Shown here piece after piece: positions 34,266 to 45,065 of a stretch of 64,000 nt of DNA. The first letter of the stretch is position 1; the number at the start of each line of letters is the position of its first letter. The translations under genes were made by a program, and so were the position numbers. The DNA is from Hymenopus coronatus (lineage: Eukaryota > Arthropoda > Insecta > Mantodea > Hymenopodidae). The stretch lies in NCBI GenBank assembly GCA_030762935.1, contig CM060881.1, positions 103,326,001-103,390,000 on the forward strand, written 5' to 3'. The notes below the pieces were generated by a model. That model had not been told where the DNA came from, made no database searches, and worked only from the letters and a program-made list of their open reading frames with translations.

Positions 34266-35329
34266 TATATTAAACAGTGCAGAATGTTAGGTCTTTAATT
34301 TATTTCCGTTACAGTTTATATATTATATTTTTCAGTTTATCGTATTTTTCTAAAGTTGTTAGTTTAGCACGTGAATAGCTCTCGTATATTTAAAACACAT
34401 ATATTCCCAGCAGGTTCATTTATTTTTCATACATTAGATTGCTCACATCTTGGAAAAATGTTATCATGCATCACTTTACATGGTTGAAATACTATGGAGT
34501 TAATATGAGAAATTTCTCCTCGGCCAGTTTTTACGAGGCACTCAGCCGCTACGAGTAGAATCTCTCTCTAAAAAAGAAAAAACTGCATAGTCAATTAACT
34601 GCTCACTTATATTCGCCGCAGTTGGTAACCTGGGTTACCTCGGTGGCTAACAAGAGCACTTTCTGCCGTTAGAAGGAGAGGTGAGTAAAAGCTTCATATA
34701 TCTCTCTCTCACTCTCTCCCTCTCTCTCTCTCTTTCTCTCCATATTGCAAGTGCTTGAGGCAATTACGATGCTGTATGCTTTGCTTTGATCAACTCCCAA
34801 TAAACTGTTTGTCCATTAGTAATGCTAGGTGAAGCAGAGAAGTTGATGCACAAAGCCAGCAATTTAATGACGTATACATATAATCATCCCCTGGTTTTAA
34901 TCTCCGGTTTACTTTGTGATTTTTATATCCAATGAAACCGTACCTTTTAACTGGCAATTTAGTGTGAATTACAATATTTACCTTCCAATTGTAAAGAATT
35001 TTGAAGATAGAAAATTTTAAACGTGAAAATATATTTTCAGACAAATCTATTTTACTTATTCTGATAGTATTTAAGGCAGAAAAAAGGAATTTCCTAACAT
35101 TTTATCAGATAACATCTTATGATGCAACGGCTGTGGTCCAAGCTGAGATTCGTACCAACTAGATGTAAAATTATAGGGAGAAAAGTAGACGCGGCAGCGC
35201 TATTGATAGACAACCAGAATCACCTGGAAGTTTCCCTAGAATGTTCTGTTGAAATGTTAGCATTTCTTAATAAGGATTCTAATAAAGGAGAGTTCTAAGA
35301 CCAGGAAATTGCCTAAAAGTGCTTACTGC
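34266..35329. other. Intergenic with a CT microsatellite
   Basis: A (CT)n-rich tract lies at about 34,697-34,742. A tRNA-like CCTCGGTGGCTAACAAGAGC at about 34,638 could be a SINE head but lacks a clear B box. An 84-codon minus frame at 34,790-35,044 is unrecognised. Confidence 0.4.
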
Positions 35330-35745
35330 TACCGGTTGTGGAATATATAGTAGCGTGTTAAAATCCCTATAGAGTTAATGAAATTGATTTCTTAGAAAAG
35401 CTTCAGAGAAAGGTCATAAAGTTCATTAAAATGGGTAAATATTTTAGGCCTACAAAAGGCGAGGAGATGAAATGTGAGCCGTTGAAGGTTATACCCATTA
35501 TTTAAAGCTTATATACTGATTTAATTATATGGATAAACGCTACTGACAGTTAAGAGGAGCAGAAATATTACGCACGAAACAATAATTTTTTTTTCAAAAT
35601 TATGGGTAGAAGGTACAGAACCGAACTAAGAAATGTATCTTTTGTTAGCAGAACCATTAAAAATGTGATGAATTGCCAGATGCGGCCTTTCAGGACTGTA
35701 CTTGTCCTTGAAGAACGTTTAGAAATAACCCCAATACTATAAAGT
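35330..35745 (+). pseudogene. LINE (jockey/CR1-like) reverse-transcriptase C-terminal remnant
   Basis: Plus-strand reading gives PVVEYIVAC, then NPYRVNEIDFLEKLQRKVIK, then a variable FIKMGKYFRPTKGEE region. This is the order found at the end of CR1/L2/jockey RT domains (PxLEY...VWNPY...IxxLEKVQRKFTK). A second frame near 35,615-35,740 gives RYRTELRNVSFVSRTIKN, as in the following tail. Stops are present. Only the end of the polyprotein remains. Confidence 0.55.
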
Positions 35746-36429
35746 TAGATCATATATTCTAAGTGATACTTAAGTTATGTTTGTGATTTCACATCTTTGT
35801 AAATACTAAATGGTTAATATTTTGATATACTGATTAGATAGTTAATATTAATGAATGGAAGCATTAAAATAACTAATAAGTTCAACATTGTCTGTAATTA
35901 ACTATTGTGTCTAATTGTAGAAAGCTTGTCCTTTAGTCATCCGAAACTGTTTGTTCATATCATTTTATGGTTGTTTATAAACTTACCGCAATTAGATTCG
36001 TAGTTGGTCTGTTTTGTTCATATACTTATTTACTTCTCACTGCATTATTCATTATGATATTATTTTTATATATACCTGACTATCACCGTACAATACCCAT
36101 TTGTAGTGAAATAAATATGTACATGAACCAGTGTGTTCGACAATTAATGAGTGAGTTGTGAGTGCGTTTCTGATATAACGTCAAGTGAGGCTCTTCAATT
36201 GTTTAGTGACGAAGCTTGTGGCCTAAAGTGAGTACACATCCGCGAGAGGTTAGAGAATCCATTTTCAACTTGCAGAGTTTTACGATGAAATTGCAATGAC
36301 TAGAGGGCGGATCCGGGTGACCGTTTTCTATGAGGTTGGCTTTCCTTGGAGTGTTGATTATTGTCTGTGTGTGTTGAAAGGGCAGGGTGAGTTAACAACA
36401 GGTAACAATGAGCCTGCCTGCAGTGCTCG
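35746..36429. other. Intergenic, no gene recognised
   Basis: A 64-codon frame at 35,967-36,161 and a 74-codon frame at 36,296-36,520 are unsupported. The second overlaps the mariner end. Confidence 0.35.
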
Positions 36430-36933
36430 TACAGGTTGTATCAAAAGAATGTATACACTATGCTGTACTAAACGCCTATTAATGTGTTTATTCCATTTTT
36501 GCACGCTAAATTTTATATAGAGGTAAAGTGAATGAAAGGTAGAATGGGAGAAAGTGCAAAGCCATTCAATAATGAACGATCCGATGTTCATGGCAAAGCA
36601 CGGAACGGGCGGTCCTCTGTTGTCAGTGATGGATTGATTGAACAAGCGGATGAGGCAATTCGTGAAAACAGACGGTTCACAATAAGAATGCTTTGTGATG
36701 TGTTGCAACAAATTTAAAAAACTGTTCAGAAGTGGCTGTCTTCACAGGTGGCAGCTTTTTTGAAGAGAGCATCGAAAAAATTATTCCTTATTATGAAAAA
36801 TGCCTGAAGAATGGTGCCAATTACGTCGAAAATGTATGAAAGAATGCTGCTTTATATACAAATAAATGCGGTGAAAACAAATATTTGGTGTATTTTTTTC
36901 CAAACCGATTTTTATTTTCTGAATACCCCTTGC
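36430..36933 (+). mobile_element. Mariner-like element, internally deleted
   Basis: A roughly 500-bp element. A TA at 36,430-36,431 precedes CAGGTTGTATCAAAAGAATG. The right end, read on the other strand, begins AGGGGTATTCAGAAAATAAA. These ends are only weakly inverted repeats. Inside is a transposase N-terminal/linker segment and, directly after, a C-terminal segment. The catalytic middle is gone. Confidence 0.72.
36532..36860 (+). pseudogene. Mariner transposase remnant (N-terminal and C-terminal pieces fused by deletion)
   Basis: The 36,532-36,717 frame holds NNERSDVHGKARNGRSSVVS and IRENRRFTIRMLCDVLQQ, a segment widely seen in insect mariner transposases and GVQW-type proteins, where the second helix-turn-helix begins. 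From about 36,726 a shifted frame holds VQKWLSSQ, then FFEESIEKIIPYYEKCLKNG, the usual mariner C-terminus. About 150 or more residues with the D,D34D catalytic triad are missing. A stop at 36,715-36,717 and a frameshift confirm it is dead. Confidence 0.82.
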
Positions 36934-37934
36934 ATTATATATATAAAATAAATATAAATATTTTATATAAATAAAAACTTTTATGGTACTCTGCCATTGA
37001 GAACATTTAGCGTAGTACAGTCATATTTTTGAGTATTGTAAGTACCTGTCTATCCGGCGACTGGCAAATATGCCTCTCATGGTGCGAAACAAAGCAGCTC
37101 GGGTTAGTAGAGGGTGGGGCTACATTTGTCATTACCAACCAACAACATTTTATGCAGAATGGTGTACACTGGCATCCGTAAAAGTTACCTGTTCTTCTAA
37201 ATCGCAAAGGTTTTTTTTTTCGTAAGATTTTCACCTTGGTGACCAACTTTTGACTCCATCCACCTATATTAGTACCTTCTCAATGTTACTGGCATAAAAC
37301 AATTTAGAGGCACACATTCCAACTGCGGGAATGCTACAATAGATGAAAAATAAAGCAGTAATTTGGGTACAGTCATAATAAAAGTGTTCTACTAAAATTG
37401 GTACAAGAGGAAACGCTAAACAAATACGACAATTTGTTTCCGAAATAAAGGAATGATGAGAAATTTGTTAATGTCAGGCGAAATTTTATGAGAACTTTTA
37501 TTAACGACATGGAAACTAAGGTTAAAGTTATTGCCGCCATCGAAAGGCAATGAGAATACCGATTAATCCTAGGAGCTGACATGGGGTATTTTTTGGTCCC
37601 AGTCAGTTTTATTTGGCAGTTTTTTTTACAATGCTTTAGAATGTCTTATACCTAGGTTTACCTTACCTTTCACTATATTAGTTAGTCTATGTTAGATATC
37701 GTTAATACTGGAGTAAAGGTAGTACATTCCTAGAAGGAGGAAAAATAAAAGCTGTTTGTTTTCCTCTACAGGAAGGAGAAAGGACAATACCCCACACCAT
37801 CCAAAATGTTGTTTATATACTTATTTTGTTTTTATCAGCTGGTTCTTGCGAGTTTTGGCTATATTATACGTAACTCTTTAAGTTAGTGCTGTTCTGTAAC
37901 ACATTTTAAATCACGATAAATATCAGTTAAGGGT
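36934..37934. other. Intergenic, no gene recognised
   Basis: AT-rich with a TATATATAAAATAAATAT patch after the mariner end. A GC-richer patch at 37,040-37,260 is unrecognised. No gene is called. Confidence 0.4.
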
Positions 37935-38175
37935 TCTTAGCTTAATAAGAGTTCTAACCGTTCCACTCTATATTGAACGTGAAAGACCGAATATTTTTTT
38001 TCAAAGGCGTGTTTATCAGGGTTGAGGTTCTTTTACGTACCGTAAATCTACAACATGGAACTAGGAATGAGCGCTCTGTTTTAAGGATGTTTACGCTAGA
38101 AAAAGTCCTCTGCTGGGTTTGAACACGTGATCTTGGGAACCAAAGGCTAGCATATTACACTTAGACCATGGGTGA
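37935..38175 (-). mobile_element. SINE-2 copy 2
   Basis: It matches the copy at 17,651-17,936. TCTATATTGAACGTGAAAGA, TCAGGGTTGAGGTTCTTTTA then CGTACCGTAAATCTACAAC, and a B-box region CTGGGTTTGAACACGTG appear in the same order. The head is at the right (minus orientation). It is more diverged, and no clear target duplication was found. Confidence 0.8.
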
Positions 38176-39055
38176 TGATTGACCTGGCCGAACAGTTGTG
38201 TTAAATACTGAGTGTAACGTGTAGATTGTGTGACTTGGAAGTAACCAAAGTGTGCCTAACAGAAACTGGCGTTTTCACTTGTTGCAATATGTACGCATGG
38301 CGCAGTATCTTCCTGGAATGACTTGCTGACTGTTGAGTTGAGCACAAGGCCTCTCTAGTCTCCTGTAGTAGCAGCAGCACTCATTGCATGTTAGACCAAT
38401 CGCCTTAAACTCGCTCGGAGAATAGCACTTTAATAGTAAAAAACGCAATCGCTATTACTTATTCACTAGACGTTGGAAATTTTTATCGAGAAGGGAAACT
38501 TTCACGAAATGCTGTTTATCAGCTGATTCCAATTCTGGTGTTTACGTTGGGCGAGAACGCTACCATGTCGATCTATCTTTGTTTATCTCTTCAACTTCCC
38601 GATAAACTTGGTTCAAGCAATTTGCTCTTTAAACCAGATCATAGTAATAAATATACATAACATATGAATTTAATGAAAATTAATATATTATTATAAGTAT
38701 AATCAATACAAATTATAAAATTATAAAACAAGAAGAGCCTCTAGCTACTAATAGGCAAATAGGCAGTCCCTTTGTGCTTCCTTTTATCAAACCTCTGGGA
38801 GACAGGGTTGAAGGGGAGATCCTAACGGCAAGGGTTCTAAAATTCCATAATATCACTAATTCTGACCCAGTACGATGCCACCTTAACCATATTTGAATGG
38901 ATCTTGTAATAAAAAAAATCCCAGGAAGTGGCATCAGCCAACCAGCAATCCTCGTAGGAAAATCTTTATACAGTATGTTCCTACTGCAAGCACCAATCGC
39001 CTTCATCCGAGTCTAAGTCCCTAAAATAAAGAAGATGCAACATATGCAAAAAGAA
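38176..39055. other. Unassigned DNA with a 97-codon minus frame
   Basis: The minus frame at 38,713-39,006 lies in a GC-richer patch of about 300 bp. It has no domain I can name and no supporting start or splice context. I treat it as a probable piece of an unrecognised repeat. Confidence 0.35.
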
Positions 39056-39215
39056 ACAGTTGGTCTCCCATTTGTATGACTTTCTCTCTCTCTGTGTTCT
39101 GAAAACAAACTATTCTTACTAAGATTCTTCTTTAATCTACATAATGCTTGTCATGATAAACACTACCAGAAATTGTCTTGTTACTTAGTAGGGGGAAATG
39201 GCGATTATTGTAATT
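39056..39215 (-). mobile_element. Rep-A copy 18, far-end fragment
   Basis: CATTTGTATGACTTTCTCTC, then TTCTTCTTTAATCTACATAA and TGATAAACACTACCAGAAAT match the first about 160 bp of a reverse copy. The remainder is absent. Confidence 0.7.
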
Positions 39216-39262
39216 TTAAGTGTTGTTTTTTAATATCTTTATTCTTTTATTTTCGTTTTTAA

Positions 39263-39265
<3 letters not shown>

Positions 39266-39320
<55 letters not shown>
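39266..39320. repeat. (AT)n microsatellite
   Basis: About 27 uninterrupted AT dinucleotides. It can form a cruciform and is likely polymorphic in length. Confidence 0.97.
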
Positions 39321-39321
<1 letters not shown>

Positions 39322-39606
39322 ATATTGATTGCGGTGTGTGGTACACGTGCGATTTATTTAGATTAATGTATGCATTGTATTTTAAACACATACACTCGTT
39401 GACAACACGGAGAACACTGTCAACATTTCCTACGACCCTAATACGGATGACAATGACAGAAATAATGAGTACAGGAAACGAAAAACTGGAAATCATGGTA
39501 GAATTCAGAATGCTAGTCGTACACGGTACAGCTGATTATTTCAATTTGTTTTCTTTATTACAGTATTAATAAATAAATATTTATGTAACCGTCTTAACCC
39601 CTTTGT
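39321..39606. other. Intergenic, no gene recognised
   Basis: A 77-codon plus frame at 39,336-39,569 is unrecognised. Confidence 0.4.
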
Positions 39607-40460
39607 TTTTTACTTTCTCTAAACTTACTGTGTACATAGTGTATAGAGAAGGTATTGCACTCCAGCCAAAAATTCGATACCGAGATTTCACCGGAAATAT
39701 ATGTTTTAGGGTGTCCTATATCCAAAAAAAGCATTTTCACAGAAAAGTCCGTGAGTGTGTGTGTCCGTGTGTCTGTGAACACGATAACTCAAAAACGAAA
39801 AGTCGGTAAAATACCGAACTTGGTATTTAATTTTAGTAACTTCCAGGGATGCGACACGAAGATTTTGAGAAAAATCCCTCCACCCCTAAATACCCTTTAC
39901 ATGGAACCATTTTGGAAAATTTTGATTTTCTCAAACATAGCTCTAACGATTTTAATTAAAATATTGTATATTAAATATGTTTACCTGACAAATAAAATAT
40001 ATTTTTTGAATTTTCTGGGAAAAGCCTCTGAAAACTACCTTATTCTGGGTGAACTTTACGGAATTTTGAATAACTGCTAAACCGTAAGAGATGGACAAAA
40101 ACTTACTGTACAAAAAATGTAGAGTATGCTAAAACACACAATTTATGTTATATACATTTTTTCATGGAGTTCATCGTTTTTGAGACATTTCTTGTTTTTG
40201 GTTTCTGCTATGAAAAACTTACACTTTTCTCATACGGAGTTTGTCAACTGCTGTCCATACAAAGGAACTTAAATGAATTAGCAACCAGCTTCTGACTATC
40301 ACTTTAACCTATGGTACTCCCTTATTTCGCTTTTACTTACAAGGAAGCAAGTAATAAGACTATTTCTGCTATTTTTTCTCATTAGCATGAAGTAAATAGA
40401 CGTATAAGCTTTTTAAGAATAATTTATTGAAGAGATGTAGAGAAAGTCATCAGATTTTTA
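39607..40460 (+). mobile_element. Rep-A copy 19, full length
   Basis: One of the cleanest copies, 854 bp. The hairpin end TACTTTCTCTAAACTTACTG then TGTACATAGTGTATAGAGAA is at the left and is preceded by TTTTT. The GT tract is at 39,752-39,774. The far end GATGTAGAGAAAGTCATCAG lacks the usual TGTGAATGGAACACA. TTTTTA flanks both sides. The 141-codon frame in it is a shadow. Confidence 0.93.
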
Positions 40461-41259
40461 TAAATAGCGGTTGGCTTTTAGTTAGATTGTATTATTTTTA
40501 TCAGTTATATTTTAATAGATATAGTTTATTTTCCGTCATTAAGTATAAAACATACATAGAGTGCGTCATGAGAGAATAAAAATTAATTAAACATTCTACA
40601 TACAATAATGTTACAACAATACATTTAAAATGTATAAGATTGATCCCATTTCAAGTCATAAATTTCTGAAATGCTATAAAGAGGAGTTGCCTTCAAGATT
40701 GTTTTGATCTTCCTCTTAAAGTTTAACAAAGTAAGAGTCTTGATATGCTGAGGTAGGAGGTTTATTTAGATTAAAATCTTTAGGGCAAGTTATATGTAGG
40801 CTTTAATTGATTATTCTTCTGTAGCTCTTATGGTCTCGGTGGTAATCAAAAAAGTTGCCACGCACTGCTTGCCAAGGATATCAAATTTCAAATTTTAAAT
40901 TTGGTTCGAAAACAAAATAATTGAATATGATTGCGTAAAAACGGTCTAACCCTAAAACCAAAGATTTCTGATTAGTGCTGTCTTTTGAATAACAAGTACT
41001 AATATTTTATGGAAGATATAACACCAAGATTTATTGGAAGTAAATATAACAAATTTTATTTCCTGAGATCATGTATCCTTAATGCAATATGAAAATTCAT
41101 CGCCCATACCTCCACTAAAATTCAAAGATGTGCTTTAGCTGTTCAATAAAATTATGTTACTCGAATTTTAATGATTATTACAGAAGTCCGGTGAAGGTAA
41201 TGTTTGACTTCCCCGATTTTGATTGAGTGTCTGAAATAAGCCAATACGACGAAATATAC
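40461..41259. other. AT-rich stretch, no gene recognised
   Basis: No frame or repeat boundary is recognised. Confidence 0.4.
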
Positions 41260-41480
41260 GGCTGAGTGGTTAGACCTCTCGCCTCTCACCTAGACGGCCG
41301 GGTTCAATCACAAGTGACCGCATGTGAGATTTGTGGTGGACAAAGCGGCGCAGGATGGGTTTTCTCCGAGTTCTCCAGTTTTTTCCCCGCCATTTCATTC
41401 CACCGGGGATCCATCTTCATTCCATGTATTCATCGCCTGTGGTGCCATGGTAGAAAAAACGGGGTGAAACACTACCAAAA
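41260..41480 (+). mobile_element. SINE-1-like, tRNA-headed
   Basis: The A-box-like GGCTGAGTGGTTAGACCTC and the B-box-like GGCCGGGTTCAATCACAAG are clear. The following GGGTTTTCTCCGAGTTCTCC segment matches the SINE-1 body at 7,790-7,820. The 3' part (GGTGCCATGGTAGAAAAAAC) differs from the other two copies, so it is a subfamily or a chimera. The 81-codon frame over it is a shadow. Confidence 0.8.
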
Positions 41481-41660
41481 CAAAAATACGATTTTTGTAA
41501 TTAAAGCCTGATGAGTACTAATAAATATAAATGTAATTTACCATGGTATTTATTAATAATAATTAAAACTATATGCACCCTAAGCTGTACTTTGTCGGAA
41601 CATCTAATATTAATGCTATTATTTATGCTTTCTTTCATAAGTACATCAAAACTAAATTTA

Positions 41661-42331
41661 AAAATATATGTGTTTAATTCACATAACTTTCTCTAGCTGT
41701 TCCACAAACAAATGTTTCTTACAAAACATTATTGTTTTATCTACGTCATGCTAATCGAGATAAACATTAGCAGAATTTTTCATATTACTTGCTTCCTTGT
41801 AACTAGAAGGGAATGCATTAGGCTAAAGCGATAGTCAAATCTTTTAAAAGCTGATCGCTATATGAAACAATTAAAGTTCTGTTCACTTTGAAGACGCGTT
41901 TGAGAAAACTTAATTAATTTAAAATTGAAACCAATAACAATGAATAACTTGAAAACGTCATCTCTATAAGCAAAGGTATGTGACATAAACTATGTACTTT
42001 AACGATATCTATATTTTTCGTGCAGTAAGTTTTTTCTACTTCTTAGGCTTTAACCGTTATGCAAAATTTTGAAAACTGAACCAGTATGAAAAGCTCTTCA
42101 GAGATTATTTCCAGAAAATTCAAAATGTAAATTTTATTCAGTTTGTGAATATCTTTAATATACAGCATTCTCATCAAATTAGTTTTCGAAAAAAATCTAT
42201 GTAAAGGGTAGTTGGGGTGGGCGGATATTCTTGAAAATCGTGTCCATTCCTTGGAAGATACTGAGCTTAAATATTAAGTTTGGTATTTAACCGACTGCTC
42301 GTTTTTGAGCTATACACACGGAGCTTTTCCT
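41661..42331 (-). mobile_element. Rep-A copy 20, left part (host of nested copy 21)
   Basis: A reverse copy from the far end ATTCACATAACTTTCTCTAG to the CACACGGAGCTTTTCC block. There it is interrupted in an A-tract by copy 21. It resumes at 43,185. Confidence 0.87.
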
Positions 42332-42343
42332 AAAAAAAAAAAA

Positions 42344-43180
42344 TCTGGTGTGCACCATTCGCATGACTTTCTCTACATCTCTGCAACAAATTATTGTTAA
42401 AAGCCAGCACTTCTATTTACTTCATGCTAATACTTGCTTCTTGTAAGTAGAAGGGAAATAAGCAAGTACCATAGGTTAAAGTGATAATCAAAAGCTGGTT
42501 GCTAAGTCACTGAAGTTCCTTTGTTTGTATTAACAGCAGTTGACAAATTCCTGTATGAGAAAAATATAAGTTTTTCATAGCAGAAACCAAAGGAATGTCT
42601 CAAAAACGTTGAACTCGACGAAACATAATATATATAACATAAATTGTGTGTTTTAACGTGCTCTACATTTTTTTTGCAATAAGTTTTTGTCCATCTCTTA
42701 CGGTTTAGCAGTTATTCAAATTTCAGTAAAATTCATCCAGAATAAACTACTCTTCAGAGGCTATTCCCAGAAAATTCAAGATATACATTTTATTTGTCAG
42801 GTAAATGTCTTTAATATACCATATTTTACTCAAAATCATTACAGCCATTTTTGAGAAAATCGAAATCTTCGAAAAAAGTTCCATGTAAAGGGTAGTTTGG
42901 TGTGGGATTTTTCTCAAAATCTTCGTGTCGCATCCCTGGAAGATAGTAAACATAAATACCAATTTGGTATTTTAACGGACTTTTCGTTTTTAAGCTATGC
43001 TGCCCAAAGACACATACACAGACAGACAAACACACACACACGGACCTTTCTGTAAAACTGCCTTTTTGGAGTCAGGGGGTCCTAAAACATGCATTTCAGG
43101 TGAAATTTAGGTAACTAATTTTTGGGTGGAATGCAATACTTCCTCCATACACTATGTACGTAGTGCAAATAGAGAAAGTA
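42344..43180 (-). mobile_element. Rep-A copy 21, nested in copy 20
   Basis: A full-length reverse copy (about 837 bp) from TCTGGTGTGCACCATTCGCA to CACTATGTACGTAGTGCAAA then TAGAGAAAG. The insert is bracketed by TAAAAA on both sides (42,331-42,336 and 43,179-43,184), and copy 20 continues cleanly after it. The CA tract is at 43,030-43,042. This nesting fixes the element's ends. Confidence 0.93.
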
Positions 43181-43184
43181 AAAA

Positions 43185-43299
43185 GACTTTTTTCGGACTC
43201 AGGGCAACTCAAAACGTATATTTTTGGTGAAATGGCGGTACTGAACTTTTGGGTAGGATACAATACCTTCTCTATGTCCGGGTTAAAGAAGGTAAAAAG
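43185..43299 (-). mobile_element. Rep-A copy 20, right part
   Basis: It continues copy 20 with TTTTTTCGGACTCAGGGCAA and ends at a hairpin remnant (CCTTCTCTATGTCCGGGTTA then AAGAAGGTAAAAA). Confidence 0.87.
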
Positions 43300-44479
43300 T
43301 GAAAGAACATTTTTACGTTGATGTTTTCAGTTGCATAGAGTATAGTCTCAGGAAGTAGCAAGATAGTTACAAACTATCGCAATCTATAACTACATTTTCA
43401 AATCCTAGCTTATCTAAAGACTGGAGTGATACAAAACTCGCTCGTCCCAAATTCTATCGGTAGCACGGCATAAAGTATATGTCTCCCTTTCTGGAAATGC
43501 CCAAGTAGGTGAAACCTGATCTGAATCTATAATCACGAACGAGGCTCTTTATTTTATCTGTTCCAGGATACCATTTCCCGTAAAGCTCTTAATGGATGGG
43601 AAGGAGCACTCCCGCACAAGTTTCCTGGACGACCGCCAGATGGATGATCAGAATGTAGCTTTCCCATTTATATAGGTCTTAGTTTCTCTTCAGATACAGG
43701 AAAGAATATATCACTGAAGGCATTGGTGGTTCCAATGGCAAAGAGCTGTCTTCCATTAAAACTAGCATCAAAAGATGTCATCATTCAGAGATTGCCAACG
43801 ATATTGTTGCTCAACTTCCAGATTCCGCATTATCTAAATGTCTAAGATAATAAATTCAAATTACCTTTTCTTCACCTTGTTAACAAAGTATATATACAAA
43901 TACTTGCACTTCTAACCACTTAATGTCCTCGACATAATTGAAGTCATGTGCGTAAAAACGGTATATCCATCATTTTTATAACTAGAAAGATATAATTTTG
44001 TACACAGTAAAGGGATTTCAGTTGGTATCTTGGTATATTTTTTTAGAGTTAGAAGTACAGTACTCACCTCAACTTATTTTTATGCAAAATCTACAATATT
44101 GTGCCACTGGTGAGTACTTAAACACAGAAACATGTATTGTTGCACCTGTGTGAGATTGTTATACCCATAGTGGTTGCACATGCGACTGCTTCTGGAAATT
44201 TCTTGGCACGTCATCGATAGATATAAAATGGAGGAATGAGCCTTGATGAGGGTCATTTTCAGCTGGGAAATCACAGCGTGGAGAGTTGAATCAGTTTCAA
44301 AGGGAAATCTAGAGCTGCCGCAGAGAGTTCAAAGGAAAATATACTGCATAATTGTTGTTAAACTATAGAATAAAGAAATTTATTTGAAAGCAGATTCTGA
44401 TTGTGATCAGTTAGAATCAATAGAACGTTATGTGTTTGAGTAATAAAGAGCGGGTTTTGTTAACTTTGAGTCAGGAAAA
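43300..44479. other. Unassigned DNA
   Basis: GC-richer than the neighbouring AT-rich DNA at about 43,380-43,830, but frames are short and broken and I recognise no domain. It may be a decayed retroelement, possibly linked to the gag remnant downstream. Confidence 0.35.
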
Positions 44480-45065
44480 GATATTAATGTCATGATGGAG
44501 CAGACGACGAAAACTCTACTTGTCAAATTCAAGGAAGTGAAATCGTGAATGGAGAAGATGAACACGAAGATGGAAATCGGCATGGGGAAGATAGAACAAA
44601 TGAAATCGGGAACGGAGAAGGTGAGCACAAAAATATGCAATGGAGCAAATAAAGGCTGCGATATTGTACAACATTGACGAAGAACTGGCCGGCGTAGAAA
44701 AGGACGTGGAACAACTTAAGGAAGAGCTTGGTAGAACGGTGAAGGACAATGACCAACGTTTGGAAGACGTCGGGGAACGCGTTAATGCCCTGGGAAGCAA
44801 GGAAATGTGAAAAAAATTGAACACAGTGCTGGAAAAGATGCTGAAGGCTGAAAGACTTGAAGGTCGAGAAATTACGAAGCAAAACAATATCCGCAAGTGT
44901 CAAACACACAAGTTCAACGGAACATCCATTTTAGAAAGTTTCCACTGACATTTCGCTAGCAACGCCAACCATAACTGATGGCCAGCTAAAAAGGAAACCC
45001 CACAACTAAAAACAAGTCTTCAGAGACAGGTGACAGAAGTGCCGAATGAGATCCCGACTTCAACA
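44480..45065 (+). pseudogene. Ty3/gypsy-like gag remnant
   Basis: Plus-strand frames first give a charged, Met/Lys-rich region (MEKMNTKMEIGMGKIEQMKS), then a coiled-coil-like piece with DEELAGVEKDVEQLKEELGR and NDQRLEDVGERVNALGSKEM. A shifted frame then has KFNGTSILESF and a downstream HFASNANHN. This resembles arthropod gypsy gag proteins, in which a coiled-coil N-terminus precedes an FDGxxSWxxFxxQFE-like block. Several stops and shifts occur, and no protease, RT or LTR is seen nearby. The two 126-codon minus frames over it are mirror images of the coiled-coil codons. Confidence 0.6.

Noticed and set aside
34638..34690. tRNA-like sequence as a SINE head
   Set aside because: An A-box-like string is visible, but no convincing B box or body follows.
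36358..36711. 117-codon minus-strand frame
   Set aside because: It is antisense to the mariner transposase remnant.
38713..39006. 97-codon minus-strand frame as a gene
   Set aside because: No recognisable domain and no context. The GC-richer patch is short and repeat-like.
44516..44909. Two 126-codon minus-strand frames
   Set aside because: They are the reverse complement of the charged coiled-coil gag remnant on the plus strand. Ser/Phe-rich mirror frames are expected.
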